DNA from: Amoebidium appalachense | Taxonomy: Eukaryota; Ichthyosporea | Assembly (NCBI GenBank): GCA_963693365.1 | Contig: CAVNZM010000004.1 | Location: 3,720,001 to 3,784,000 of the forward strand | DNA: 64,000 nt | Direction of reading: 5' to 3' | Shown: positions 12,006-24,771 of the stretch, one piece after another | Layout: every line of letters begins with the position of its first letter | Numbering within the stretch: position 1 is the stretch's first letter | Made by a program: the position numbers and the translations under genes | The notes under the pieces: generated by a model | What the model was told of the DNA's origin: nothing | Seen by the model: only the letters and a program-made list of their open reading frames with translations | Database searches by the model: none

Positions 12006-12210
12006 TGTGTGTGTGTGTGTTTGTGCAACTGTGTGACTGTGTGTACATGTGTATAACATGTACATGTGTGTATGTGTGTATGTGTACACGTACATGTGTC
12101 ACGGTGCATGGTGTGTGTACCGGTCTAGTACTGCATGTGTACATGTCATGATATTGTGTATGTGTGTGTGCGCGCGTGTGCGTGTGTACCGTGACGGGGT
12201 GTGCCACCAT
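11369..12210. repeat. Long compound (GT)n array
   Basis: About 840 bases are dominated by GT repeats, broken by recurring spacers such as GTGACACTGTG and GTCACACTGTG (about 11583, 11620, 11755, 11829) and by ATGTG variants. A GT-to-G transition lies at 11460-11490. The repeated CACTGTG spacers suggest growth by duplication of larger blocks as well as single-unit slippage. Confidence 0.95.
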
Positions 12211-12728
12211 GATGATGTTCGTGTACGTGGGTGGGTGGGTGTGCAAGCGCTCACAGTGTGCCCGCATTACGTTGTTTGTGTGCATCGTGTCACTGTCTGG
12301 TTGAATGCAGATTTGTGTGCATGGTGCTGTCACAGCGTGCGAGTCAGCGTGCAAAATTTAGAAAGTCCTGGTGTGACATTTATTGCCACCCACATATACC
12401 CAATTAATACGGGAGTATATACGATATGGTTAAAACAAAAAACAGAACTTGAGTCAAAACCGAAAGCCATCTCAAACAAAGTATAATAAAAACTCCTCCG
12501 AAATATTATGATCGGCGTTGTGATTGATATCATACATACACTATTCTATTGCATCGCAGCAGTTGCCTCCTTCACATTACAAAAAATTTAAAAATGTCCT
12601 CTGTCAGTCACCAAACTACTAAAACAGTCAGACCCTACTACATACTTGTACACGAAGTTCATTGTACATGCATCTCGTAATAAGAGTCTGTGCGCAGTTT
12701 ACAGATCGTTCTTAGTCATACATAAGTC

Positions 12729-12768
<40 letters not shown>

Positions 12769-13017
12769 TGTGTGTGCGTGTGTGTGTGTGTGTGTGCAGT
12801 GTCAGTGCCTCGGTAAGTTAATATGTTTTTGCAGTTGTATCTGTATATGTTGTTTATGTGACAATATGTGGTAGGCCTGCTCCGTTCAAACCACATTCAC
12901 CAACCTTTCGCCGTCATCATATCACTTCCCTACATTATTTTGCAATTATCAAGTACCTTATCACCAACATTTCCTCATTCAGAGTGAGCATATGACATTC
13001 ACTCAGCACAGCATGCG
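12211..13017. other. 3' flank of the kinase gene
   Basis: AT-rich sequence that probably holds the kinase 3' UTR. A (GT)n tract occupies 12731-12796. A minus-strand AATAAA (plus TTTATT at 12379-12384) lies about 640 bases past the kinase stop and could be its polyadenylation signal, with low confidence. Confidence 0.4.
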
Positions 13018-15684
13018 TTAGAGGACCAACTTAGCCGTCAGGTCTGTGCAGAACTGCTTGTAGTGCCAAGAGTCTCCCGTGATTCGCTTGAAGTGCACGC
13101 CGTGCATTGCCAGCCGCTGGATGTGACACACCTCCACTTCGACATGCAGGGCTTTCTGCTTTGTGCTCGCCGGCCCAACATCGCCCGGGGGATTCTCCCA
13201 CACAGTTACCGTGTATCCGTTGCGTTCGTACTGGGCGCCTTGCGAACGTAAAACTTGCACAATTTCATCAATTATCGCCTCGGCGGGTTTGGTGGACGTG
13301 GTGGCTGTACTAAACCAGCCCCGCAGAGTGCGGATTTTCACCGTGTTGCTACCCCCCGAACTCTTTCGCGAGACGGATCTTGAGCCCTTGCCCGTTGGCT
13401 GGTCATGAGGTGAGGCGGGTGCCAGCTCGAAATTCATGCTCGACTCGGGGCCCCCGTTATTCGACTGGTGCTTAATGGGCCATTTCAGCCCCACGGTTAG
13501 TGCTTTCATCGCCCCGTCAAAACTGAAGCGTCGCTTCAGCGATTTTCCGTCAGCCGGGGTCTGAGACGGTTTAGGGGAATCCTCGCCGTTTTTTTCGTCG
13601 CTTGAGAGAAAGTTCGACAAGAAACTGCCGCGGGGTTTCATTGTCAGATCGGTATGTGACACGAGGGGGGTCAGAGTATCCCCCGCCCCTGAATTTCCTT
13701 GCGACATGCGGTTACCGACGAGTGGGGATGGTGCTCCGGATGAAAGGCCTCCGTGAACAGATTTTGGCCGGCCAAATTCCATGGACCCCACCGAGGACCG
13801 TGCTCGTGGTGGCGGGGGTTTTTGGGCCCACATACGCTCGTAATCCACACCCGGGCCAGTTCCGCTCGCCTGCATTTCTGCCAACGACTGCGCCTCCGCT
13901 TCGGCCAAAAACCGCAGTAAATCCGACGATCGATCTCCATCCATCGAATCGGAACCTGATCGGCGTCGCCGCGTTGCCAACTTGTCCACTTGGTGTTGTT
14001 GGATTTCACGGAGTTGCTGTTGTAGGCGGGCACCAAAGAAATCTTCGGTCTGCGGCGCATCGTGATGACGCGGCGCCATTTGCAGGTATGCGTGTTGTTG
14101 TTTAACCGATAAGTCCATGCTGCCGGAGCGTACACCCGAACCGAACATGGGAGACACCTCCGAATCCTCCAATAAAGGGGGTGTCTCTGCGCTCTTCCGA
14201 CGCTTTGGCATCACATCGTTAGCAGCATTTTTAACGTTCTCCGATGATAACTCCTGCGACCGTCGTGCCGTATTTTTGGACAAAAACCCCGCTGCACCGC
14301 CGTTCATTTTCGTGGTGCTGGTGGTAGGTAGGGAAGAAACACGCAAGGCAGTGTTGCTCATATAGGGAGATGCTGTGCCAGACGAGGGGTTTCGACGGCC
14401 TGGGTGAAAAAAATCAGTAGGGGTGGTGGATTCTGTGCACGTGCCACTTCCCTGCCACGACGAAGACCCCACCCCCTCCCCGTCCATGTTGAGGTGAGGA
14501 AACCCGTTCCCGAAGCCGTCCGTCGGCCGGCCCATTCTCGTTGGTGTGGCCCGGCGAGCCGTAGGGGTGCCCAGCTGACTCCCCTTGCCCTGCAATCGGT
14601 GTAGCGTTGATGCAATGTGGCGGGTGGTGAGCTCTAACCGCCCGCTCTCGCCCTCTGATCCTTGCCGGTGCGGGAGTGTTGCCGGGGATGCAGGGTTGCG
14701 TGCCGGCAACGGATCACGGCCGGGTGTGGGGGATGAGAGCATTTGTGACGTCATTGAGAAACGCAGCTGCAGATGATCCGCACTACCGGACCCACCCGTC
14801 GATTTCGAACCGGGTCGATGCGGGAGCTCTGACGGGTCGGTGTCGTGGCCCGACCCGGACCCCTGGCTTTCGACCATTAACATGTCTCTGCAGCGCCGTG
14901 CCGGTGGAACACTCCCGCACACTGTGACATGTGATCGTTCTGCCGCTTCATTCATACCCTGCGCGTGGGAGGTTAGGGATCCACTAGCCGGCCCGGTGGG
15001 GGTTTCATCCCCTCTCCTTCGAAAATTTGGGGACCTCCTAGTGTCTGTCTCCGATGCGACGGTCAGCATTGGAGCAGACCCCCCCTGCTGGCTGCGCAGA
15101 GTGGCAGAAGGGGGTCTAGGGAGAGCCCCCGTGACACCGGATCCCCCCGTTGGTGCGTGCAGTGGTTCCCCTTTCTGCTTCTTTTCGAGCATGAGGTAGT
15201 AAAGTTGTGCCAGGGGGTTGTTTTCACTCCCCGGTGTGGTGACTGCGTGCATGACGCTAGCTTCCTCCAGCCCGTAGCCGCTCATTGCTTGGAGCACGTG
15301 TCTGTCTACTTCGGACGGGTCCATGCACGGGTGCGGCGCGGCTGACGGCACTGGCTCCTGACTGGCTGGGAGGTGTCGGCGTGGAGGAAGATCGTACGTT
15401 TCATTGGTCCATTTGTGGTTGCGGATCTCATCGATCTTGGCCCGTTTGGCTGGATCTACTGTGAGCAGCCGACGAATCAGACTGCGCGCATCTGCAGGGA
15501 ATGAAATGGAGTGAGAAGAAGGTTGATGTGGTTGATATCACTGCATAGGGCAGGAAGAAGAGGGAGGGTGGGGGATTGGTGTGTGGGTGGGTTGGTTGGT
15601 TACAAAGAGGTTTCTGGTGTTGTTCTCAGTTTCTCGAGTCTCTTGGTTGCTTATTTTCTTTCCTTTCCTTTACTTTTTTTTTTT

Positions 15685-15728
<44 letters not shown>

Positions 15729-16632
15729 GGGGGGGGGGGGGGGGGGGATGGGAGGGGGGAAGGGCGGGGGAGGGGGGAAGGGGAGGGGGGGGGGGGGGGG
15801 GAGGGGCCGGGGGGGGTGGGGGGAGGGGGAGGGGAGGGGGGGGGGGGGGGGGGTTAAATGAGGAGCATAGTACGAGGTGCATTTACACGATGAGAAACAC
15901 GGCGGAGGACACCCGGAAAAGCACACATGCAAGCAACATTCAGCAACATAAGCAAAACCGATTCTCTGCGGGGAGGGGAGTTAGGGAAGGGGGGGAGATG
16001 GGGGGGGGGGGGGGGGGGGGGGCTCTAAAAGAAATGTGACTCTAAAAGAAAAGGTGACTCTTAATGGCAAGTCGCGCAATGAGCACATGAAGGTATAATC
16101 GATTTAAGTTAGGAAACTAAAAACACGCCAATTGTGTTTTACATGGTAAAATTTATACACGTCAACTTTCTTTCGGAGCCTCGATCATCTTGTGTGTATA
16201 CGCACACGAAGACCTGTATCTGTAATTGCGGAGTTCCTCATTTCCCAATCCCCCCTCCCACCCCCCACCCCCTCCCTTGCAAAAGATAATAAATGATCTT
16301 AAAAATGTGCGAACCATGGTCACACCAACCTGGTCACAAATCCACGATTGCTCCATAACATTGACTTCAGAGACTTGTGGAATGGAAGGGCAGAGCCTCT
16401 CGCGGGTAGAGTAAGGAGGATTAGGGTGATGGGAAGAGCAAGAGCAGGGGAAGGACGCGAGAGTGAGATGAAAGGGAGTGTTGATGTCGTACCTTTGCTG
16501 AGGTGGGGGGGCACACGGTATGCACCGGAGCAGATTTTGTCGTAGAGGGCATGCACGTTGGTGTCGTCAAAGGGCAGGCAGCCACACAGCAGCGCACTGT
16601 GTGTGTGCGTGTACGTGTGTACGTGTGTGTGT

Positions 16633-16684
<52 letters not shown>

Positions 16685-17421
16685 ACCCATGTGTGGGTGG
16701 GTGGGTGGGTGGGTGGGTGGGGGGGGGGGGGGGGGTCCCACGCTAGAGGGTGCCGGAAGAGAATCAATGTTAGACTCTGAGGGGCAAAAAAAGACAAAGA
16801 GACGACACATGGAGATAGAGGGTAGGTGACGACAGAAGATGACCCCCGGGGGGGGGGAGGGGGGAGGGGGGGGGGGGAGAAGGGGGGGAAGAGGGGAGAG
16901 GGGGGGGGGGGGGGGGAGGCAGGGGGGTGCACTGGACTCTATGGTTTTTTTAGTAAACGTAAAAGCGTGAGCAAGACGAGGGTTGGAATGGTGGGGGGGG
17001 GGGATTGTGTTGATTGTGTTCTAAATTACGGTGTATACGATCACGATTCGTCATTGATCCAGATTCTGCCAATATAGCACTTAAATGGAGCCCATCCGTG
17101 TGGCGGTGGTGGTGAGGGGAAGAGGGAAAGGGGGGGGGGGGGGGGGGGGGGGGGGGGGAGGTTTCGGATCCAGTACAGAACAAACCAGCAATTTCATGAA
17201 CTAGGATTGAAAACACAATTATGTGCAAGCATTAACAGCCAAAAATGCACCTAAAGAGAGTGGAGAGTGGGAGGGGGAAGGGGGGAGGGGGGGGGGGGGG
17301 GTGGGGAGGCAAGGGGACTCCGAGGGGGAAGGGGGAGAAGGGGGGAGGGGGGAGGCACGTACTAGAGAATAACACCACAGCTCCACACGTCCACCTCCGG
17401 ACCACAGTACTTACGTCCAGT

Positions 17422-17497
<76 letters not shown>

Positions 17498-17747
17498 CGC
17501 ATATGCACTCAGTTCTTTTGCACGCGTAGACGGAGGTGGGTGTGTTGGTGCGTTCGGTTTAAACTTCATTGATAAGGCTTATGAAGAAAGGAAGGAAGGG
17601 GAGGGAGGAGGGGGGGAGGAGGTGTGTGTGTGTGGGGGGGGGGGGTAAGTAGATAATAGGCGTACGACTAGAACTCCACAGAAGAAAGCATTTTCGCCCT
17701 TCACTCCGGACAAACAGAACGGTTTTTACTTTCATTCATTTCCTTTT

Positions 17748-17790
<43 letters not shown>

Positions 17791-18021
17791 GGGGGGGGGG
17801 GGGGGGGGGGGGGGGGGTGTCCCGGGGGGGGAAGGGGGGGGGGGGGGGTTGGGGGGTTGGGGGGGTTGGGGTTGGGGGGGGGAGGGGGGGGGGGGGGGGG
17901 ATCAGCATGTGCAACATGGTATGAAGTATTTCTACACGATAAGTAGCACGACACATTAAAAAGCAAACAATCAGGTACTCATGAACATTCTTAAAGGGTA
18001 CTATGCAACAGCAGTACGCAG

Positions 18022-18107
<86 letters not shown>

Positions 18108-18195
18108 GGAGGGGAGGGGGTTACCATTTCTGGTGCGGCATAAAATGGACTCCCACAGAAGGTGTCCAAGAACTCTTCCTTCTTGAACCCATTGC

Positions 18196-18290
<95 letters not shown>

Positions 18291-18875
18291 ATGTGCGTGC
18301 ATTGGATCTTTTTGGAGGGGGAGGAGGGGGAGGGGAGGGGGGGGGGGGGTTGTGAATCAGTTAAAGCTTCTTATAAAGAATCAGAAATAAGATGCCACGC
18401 CTGAGCAGAGATAAACACGAGGAAAATATGTCTTGATCCTTGTACCACTTTTTATCCCCCCCCCCCCCCCCCACCCCCCCCGTTCTAATAACTGCTCTCT
18501 TGTTGTACACAAATGTCATCCCCCCCCCCCCCCCCCTCTCCCTCCCTCCCCCGTCCTTCCCATTCAGTTTCAACTCGCATTTCCTTATTGCATTTACAAA
18601 CACTCCCTCGTTAGCTTTCTTGTTCCCTTACGCATGCCAGCCACAACAATCGTGTGCGCAAACACGCACACGCACACACGCAGACACACCCACCCACCCA
18701 CCCACCCACCCACACGTGAACATGTACACAAAAAACACAGACACACACACACACACACACACATACACACACATATACGGAACGTGTACACACACACACA
18801 CACGCACGCACGCATACACACACACAGGCACACACACAGGCACACAGGCACACAGGTACACACACGCACGCACGC

Positions 18876-18924
<49 letters not shown>

Positions 18925-18937
18925 CGTATGCACACAC

Positions 18938-19018
<81 letters not shown>

Positions 19019-19278
19019 GAATCCGAAATCGATTATCTTGATGTTCTTGTCTTCGTCCAGCAACAGATTTTCCGGCTTAAGGTCCCGGTGAACAATCTTG
19101 TGCTGTAACCATACACGTACACGTTAGAGGTCGTCTCCAGATAGGAAAAAGAGAAGAAAAGACCCGGGGGGGAGGGGGGGGAGGGGGGGGGGGAGAGGGG
19201 GGAGGGGGGTTCAGTGCTTAAGATTAAGATTCACAAGGAAAGCAAGAACAGTAGTAGCGAACATGCATGTAAATACCA

Positions 19279-19362
<84 letters not shown>

Positions 19363-20475
19363 TGTGAGTGTGAATTTGTGTGAGTGTGTGTGTTTTGTAT
19401 ATGTGTGTGTGTACCATTGTGTGTGTGTGTATGTGTGCGTGAGTGTGAGAAATCTCATGACTATCATACGAAAGCGCATTATGCAACACACACCAACACA
19501 CTAAGTAGTGTAAATGATAAAGCCATCACGTGTGTGTTGCATTAACACATATAAGCTTATTCAATGGTTGTCTTTTACATGCGGGAGAAGAAAGGGGGGG
19601 GGGGGGGGGGGTGGGAGGGAGGGAGGAAGAAGAAAGAACAAAAGGGAAAAAGGAAAAAGAAAAGAACAGGGGAAAAAACCATCAGCATGGCACTCGTTTT
19701 CACTGAACAATTGTGTTCCCCCCCCCCCCCCCCCCCTCTACCCCCCTTCCAACCCTTGAAAAAAGAGCTGTCTCTGTGTCTCTACAAGTACGAGCACACG
19801 TCGACATATGCACAGAGAGATAGGCATACCCAAATCGCATACACGCACACTCACGCCCGCGCACACACACGCACACACACACATACACACCATGTGGCAG
19901 TAGTCAATCGCCGAAATCATCTGCCGAAAAAACTTCCTCGCCTCCTTTTCCGGCACCTGTTTGTGCGACACTATGTAGTCGAAAAGCTCGCCACCACTTG
20001 CATATTCCGTCACTAAAACGATCATCGTTTCTGTTTCCGTGATATCGTAAAGTTTGACAATGTTTGGGTGCTCCAATAGACGGAGGGCGCGTATTTCCCT
20101 GTCTATTCTCTCGCGTTGTTTTGGCGTGCGAATGTTTTCACGTTTGATGAACTTGACGGCCACCTGTGTGTGTGTGTATGTGTGCGTGTGCGTGCGTGCG
20201 CGCGCGCATGTGTGTGTGGGTGCGTGCATGGTGTGTATGTGTGTAGTGTGCCGTGTGTGGGTGTGTGTGTGCACGTGCGGGTGCGGGGGGGGGGGGGGGG
20301 GGGAGGAAGGAGAAAGAAGGGGGGGGGGGGGGGGGGGGGGGAGGGGGGGGGGGGGGGGGATGGGAGGAGAGATTGTGGTGGGTGTGTGGAAGAGTGTTTG
20401 CCAAAGGTGTGTGTGTTTGTGGGGAGGGTGTGTGTGTTTGTGGGGAGGGTGTGTGTGTTTGTGGGGAGGGTGTGT

Positions 20476-20526
<51 letters not shown>

Positions 20527-21056
20527 ATACAACAGCTCTTAGCAAATATTCTTGATCACATCACTTACCTACGTTCAAGAAAAACCCAAAGCATCTATGA
20601 TCACCGGCATGAAGTATGGAAGTGGGAGAAGTGAAATCTTGGGTGAAAAAGAGGAAGGGCCGGAAGAGGGGGGGGCGGGGGGCAAAGGGGGCAGAGTGGA
20701 GGGGTTGAGGGGAGGGGGAGGGGGAAGACTCTGGAGGGGGGCTTGACAAAACCGACCAAATGATGTACCACCAGGCACTAAGGCGAACAATACGAACACG
20801 TTCATACATTTGGAGGGGCATTGGCACCCGGGAGGAAGAGGGGGAGGGGGAGGAGTGGGGGGGGGGGGGGGGGGGGAGGGGGGAGATGTATGGGTTAGAA
20901 GGTTGGGGGAGGAGGAGGATAAGACATGATGCACATTGTGTGGCCCAGGATCAAAATCAGGGTATATGTGTACTCGCACACACCCGTGAGCGCAACCACA
21001 TCCAACCAGGACAGACACAAACATGAACAATGAAGACAGGCACATGTGTTCATGTG

Positions 21057-21099
<43 letters not shown>

Positions 21100-21141
21100 G
21101 TGTGCATGTGTGTGCGCAGGTTTCTCTCTCCCCCCCCCCCC

Positions 21142-21172
<31 letters not shown>

Positions 21173-21578
21173 TGTGTACACTTGCGCATGCGGATGTGCG
21201 CATGAGTACGCGTGTGCGTATGTGTAAGTATGTGTGCGGAGGGGGGGATGATGGGGGGGGGAGGGGGGGGAGGGGGAGGGCACTATTCATGTCAAAACAG
21301 CAAGGAGGGGATGCGCCGAGAAGGGGGAGGGAGGGGGGGGAAGTCAACAGAGGGTAGGGATGGGGTGGGGTGGGAGTGGGGGTGGGCGGGGTGGGAGTGG
21401 GATTGGGCCGGGGGGGGGGGGGGGGGGGGGGGAGGAATACCAGTGCACCTGTAGCCATGTCCTCTGCAAGCTTGACTGTTCCATATGTCCCCTCCCCCAA
21501 TGTGCGCATCATTCGATAGCGAAGCAGTTTGGCCTCCCCCGGGTGGATGGGCTGGGGGTTATCCGGTCGTGGCGACAT
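13018..21578 (-). CDS. AMPK-related Ser/Thr kinase, PAR-1/MARK/KIN1 type, with UBA and KA1 domains
   Basis: Seven exons: 21441-21578, 19891-20163, 19017-19102, 18125-18194, 17363-17424, 16493-16596 and 13018-15491; all junctions are GT-AG and in phase, giving about 1068 residues and a TAA. The kinase domain (about 22-272) is complete: glycine loop GEGTYG (28-33), VAVK lysine 50, HRDLKPEN (142-149), DFG (162-164), activation-loop [14 protein letters not shown] with Thr177, the site LKB1 phosphorylates in this family, and [23 protein letters not shown]-like segment follows at about 301-350 ([15 protein letters not shown]). A Ser/Pro-rich linker of about 600 residues then leads to a C-terminal KA1 domain ending in [17 protein letters not shown], a membrane/lipid-binding and autoinhibitory module. 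The expected role is polarity or cortical signalling. The catalytic core looks AMPK/SNF1-like while the tail is MARK/KIN1-like. An in-frame upstream Met at 21680 would add 34 residues. Confidence 0.93.
15674..15853. repeat. (T)21(G)n composite tract in kinase intron 6
   Basis: A run of 21 T is followed by G-rich sequence of about 160 bases with scattered A and T. On the sense (minus) strand this is poly-C followed by poly-A in the 3' part of the last kinase intron. A further G run lies at about 16001-16021. Confidence 0.9.
16616..16735. repeat. (GT)n to (GGTG)n to poly-G tract at the acceptor of kinase exon 6
   Basis: A GT tract passes into GTGG units and then poly-G. On the sense strand it reads as C, then CA, ending near the acceptor at 16597. 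Confidence 0.9.
16848..17358. repeat. G-rich tracts in kinase intron 5
   Basis: Clusters of G runs lie at 16848-16925, 17129-17160 and 17271-17355. All are poly-C on the sense strand, and the last begins a few bases after the donor of exon 5. Confidence 0.85.
17427..17500. repeat. (GT)n abutting the acceptor of kinase exon 5
   Basis: The sense strand reads (CA)n directly into CACAG|GTGACT at 17425/17424, so the repeat forms the end of the intron. Confidence 0.92.
17755..17900. repeat. (CT)n followed by poly-G in kinase intron 4
   Basis: About 17 CT units are followed without a gap by about 110 bases of G with a few breaks. Confidence 0.92.
18024..18290. repeat. Two (GT)n tracts flanking kinase exon 4
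   Basis: The tract at 18024-18107 lies in intron 4 close to the donor; the tract at 18197-18289 (about 46 units) runs up to the acceptor of exon 4. The 70-base coding exon 18125-18194 sits between them. Confidence 0.93.
18661..19016. repeat. (CA)n and (CACG)n array at the donor of kinase exon 3
   Basis: CA-rich sequence includes a CGCA tetramer array at about 18862-18925 and a pure CA tract at 18938-19014. On the sense strand the intron starts TTCAG|GTGTGTGT, so the donor dinucleotide is the first unit of a (GT)n tract. Confidence 0.92.
19281..19365. repeat. (GT)n in kinase intron 2
   Basis: About 40 GT units, which are (CA)n on the sense strand in the 3' half of the intron. The same intron starts with a sense-strand (GT)n tract at 19853-19890. 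Confidence 0.92.
20285..20524. repeat. Poly-G tracts and a 21-bp minisatellite in kinase intron 1
   Basis: G runs lie at about 20285-20360 and 20490-20524. Between them, at 20406-20470, three copies of a 21-bp unit (GTGTGTGTTTGTGGGGAGG core) lie head to tail, then GT passes into the second G run. Confidence 0.88.
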
Positions 21579-22080
21579 CTGGTGTATTTGAAGGAACATT
21601 TTAACAATAAATTTTATCTGAGTAGTCATTTGCTCCGTGTCCGAGAGTAAAAATTTGAGACAATTATTTTTGTATCCCATAAATGAGACTTCTGTGAAAT
21701 CTTGTCTGATGACACTTTAGAACACTTAAAAAAAGCTATTATAAGGGGGAAAAAAAGGTTGACATGCATGCAAGAGGGTGGTAGGTTGGTTGTGCGTTAC
21801 CATGTCTGCCAAATTCCAAGCAGAAATAGGAGTAAGGGAGTAGAAGAACAGGGTGTGGAAATATATCATAGGTTTCTAAGGCGCGTATGTGCTGTGTTGG
21901 CTCATATGCACTGAAGCAGGAAAATGAGACATCGAATATGCACAAATTGCATCGTGGAAGAGAGCATACGAGAAGCAGTTGAACAGGAGAGAAAAGAGAG
22001 GGGGTGGGGAGGGACGCGCCGGGGAGGAGGGGGATGAGGGGGGGGAGAGCGAGGGGGGAGGGGGGAGGGTGAGGGGAAGA

Positions 22081-22190
<110 letters not shown>

Positions 22191-22959
22191 CCATGTTTGC
22201 TCAGAGGTTGGCCTTAGTACATATCTCTGCCATACGCCCTATCGTGCTATACCGTGTTCGGGTGTAAAGGGCTCGTTGTGCCTGCAACATAACACCACAA
22301 CTATCCATACTAACATGCAGGCATGAGATCCACCCGCCCATTCTTCGCCCCCCCTCCCCCAAGTCCTCCTCAAAACCCCCCCAGATCTTCAACCACACGC
22401 ACATATTTAAACTACCACAACCTCGCCCCATCTAAGTGGGAAAAACACAAAACGCCAACTCGTTTTGCAAAGGGCTTCCTCTAAGGACCTCCGTATACGT
22501 ACCGTGTTAGGTAGGCAACCTATGTGGTTGGTAGAGAGATATCTCTCCACCGTTACGTCCGCCATCCTTAACCCTGAAAGGTAAAAAAACAGACACCGAG
22601 AACAAGGTTTGTCAGGTCTAAAAAAGGTGCTCTCCTGATGCACATAAACGCAATGATGTGGGGGGAAGAGTAAAGAAAGTGCTGCCGATATTCACCCTCC
22701 ATGTATGGGAAAAAAAGCTTTCCACGAGAGACATTTCACAGCCCGTTTGGTGAAAGATCTTCTCTATATGGAAAACATGTAAGCCTATATGGATTTGCTA
22801 CCGGAAATCACCCTCCATACCTATGCAGAACTTCGTCGTGGTGTACTGGGGGGATGCATGTAATACTATGCTGCTCTACGTAGATAGCTTTTCGTTGCAA
22901 CTTACCACGTGAGGCTATATTCTTAAAATTATTTTTCAAATAGGATGTGATGAGCCCTT

Positions 22960-22961
<2 letters not shown>

Positions 22962-23014
<53 letters not shown>

Positions 23015-23018
23015 ACAG
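22962..23018. repeat. Poly-C then (CA)n
   Basis: About 39 C are followed immediately by a short CA tract. Confidence 0.93.
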
Positions 23019-24729
23019 TGACACCTCCAATGCTTATTAGGGTTAAGAGCACCCAAAGATTTAGAGTGCCTTTAACGTTTTGAGCTCGAAGCACTATCAG
23101 CAACTGTTTTTGCTTCACAGAAGGCTACCAAAAATAATGGACACATAAACATAAATGATAATGCTTCGTGACTATCATGACCGTTCACGGGGCATGGTCA
23201 TCGGGTTCGCATACCTGCTTCTGAGGGCTATTATTCATGAGGATTTGAGTGTGGATGCTACGATGTTCTGAGCTTTACTTGTTAGGTCCATTCAGATGGA
23301 CGCACCGGTAGGTCACATTCGGGTGCAAAAAGAACGATAAACGTATTCGCGTAGCGTAATGATGTTTGAGGTGTTCAGTGTACAGACAACGGCGATTACG
23401 GAGACGTGGGCGTTTCGCAAGCATATCTACCATGACACTGTTGAAGCACCTATGTATGATGCCGTTAGCATGTTTTTTTAGGAAAGAGATAAACACTTCA
23501 TTGTTTGAGTTTCATGTTTGAAGGCTAAAAGGGCCTTTCCTTATAAGCAAATTCTCTCTTCACATTGGCTCCGGTATGAGACTGAGGGTGCATCACCTTC
23601 TGCTGCTTTTGTTCACAGCATCACGTGATGTGTGTTCCTGATAGTCCGAGGCAAGAACATATTTACCCCTCTCTAGTGGAATGCGTTGGGCATGCCATTC
23701 GATGAAACCACCAATCAGGTGCGTTCTAGGGTGATAAAGATATCCCTTCTCCAAATTAGCCATCTCATCACAGTAACGAAAATATAGTTTAGGTAGATGC
23801 TTGTACATGCCACTTTAAGCAGAACAACATCACGAGTATCATAACTTCAGCCCTAGTTTGTTTCTTCTTCCAATTTAAAGGCTTACTAAACTGACAAGCA
23901 CAGAACTGTCCGTCTGGTGGAAGGCCAAACTTGAGCGCATACCGTGCGCGCCTCCCTGAGATGCTTTTTTATCCCTGGAATGCACTCGAAAATTCCTTGC
24001 GCAAGCAGGGCCTGCTGGGTAGAAGTGAGCTCCATGGGCTGTGTGCTCCCCTGTGTTCCACGGCCCCCGCCCTTTCCATATCTCTTCTACTCCTTCATTC
24101 TTACTTTTCTATTGTTCTAAATTATGGTGCCATTAATCACCATTCGCAGGTTATATCGACTAGCTACGGGGAAGTAACACGGAATCACAAACAGACCCAA
24201 TGTGATCACGCAGTGTGTGAGACAGATCTCGGGCGCCAGGTCGACGCGCGCGATGATTGTCAAGGACATACGAGTTTGCGGGTGAAGCTGATGAAGGCCC
24301 ATTTTACGGTTGAGCTAAAAAAAACATGGCTTCATGTTATCTGAGTAAAGTGATTACAAATGTTTTTCAGCTACTGTTTTTTTTTTTTTTCTTCATGCCT
24401 GTTCGGCCTTTTGTTTTAACCGCCCGTAGTCCGGTTGTGAGGAATTCGAAAGCAAAACATTCTGACTTCATCTCCATACGTAACACGTTTGAGAAAAGCC
24501 AAACTCCGGGGCGGAGACATCACGGGGAGAGATCAGCTCGATCATATCTAGATGGGAAGTGCACACGTGTGCGTTACCCGGGCCCTTGTACACTTATGTA
24601 CTCTCACATTTACAGACTCTGAGGTCAATGCAGAAACACATTATCTAGATATCGATCATCTCATTGATACTCCTTTCTTTTAAATTTGCAATGATTTGGC
24701 CCTCTCCAGGTTTCAAAGTGAAGTGAGCA

Positions 24730-24731
<2 letters not shown>

Positions 24732-24770
<39 letters not shown>
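24732..24770. repeat. Poly-C run
   Basis: About 39 uninterrupted C in otherwise unique sequence. Confidence 0.95.

Positions 24771-24771
<1 letters not shown>

Noticed and set aside
11231-12354. Long Cys/Val and His/Thr ORFs over GT repeats
   Set aside because: (GT)n reads as Cys-Val and (CA)n as His-Thr in every frame that avoids stops, so these ORFs, here and at all other GT tracts, come from the repeat and are not genes.
15674-15743. Telomere-like T/G sequence
   Set aside because: T and G occur as single long blocks and not as a repeated short TnGn unit, and the tract lies inside a gene intron.
16320-16400. Possible extra kinase exon
   Set aside because: The segment has no kinase-like residues, and exons 6 and 7 join directly in phase as [15 protein letters not shown], which matches the family without a gap.
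23275-23808. Two same-frame minus ORFs, considered as an element-encoded protein
   Set aside because: The sequence between them contains several in-frame stops and neither part shows a transposase, integrase or reverse-transcriptase motif.
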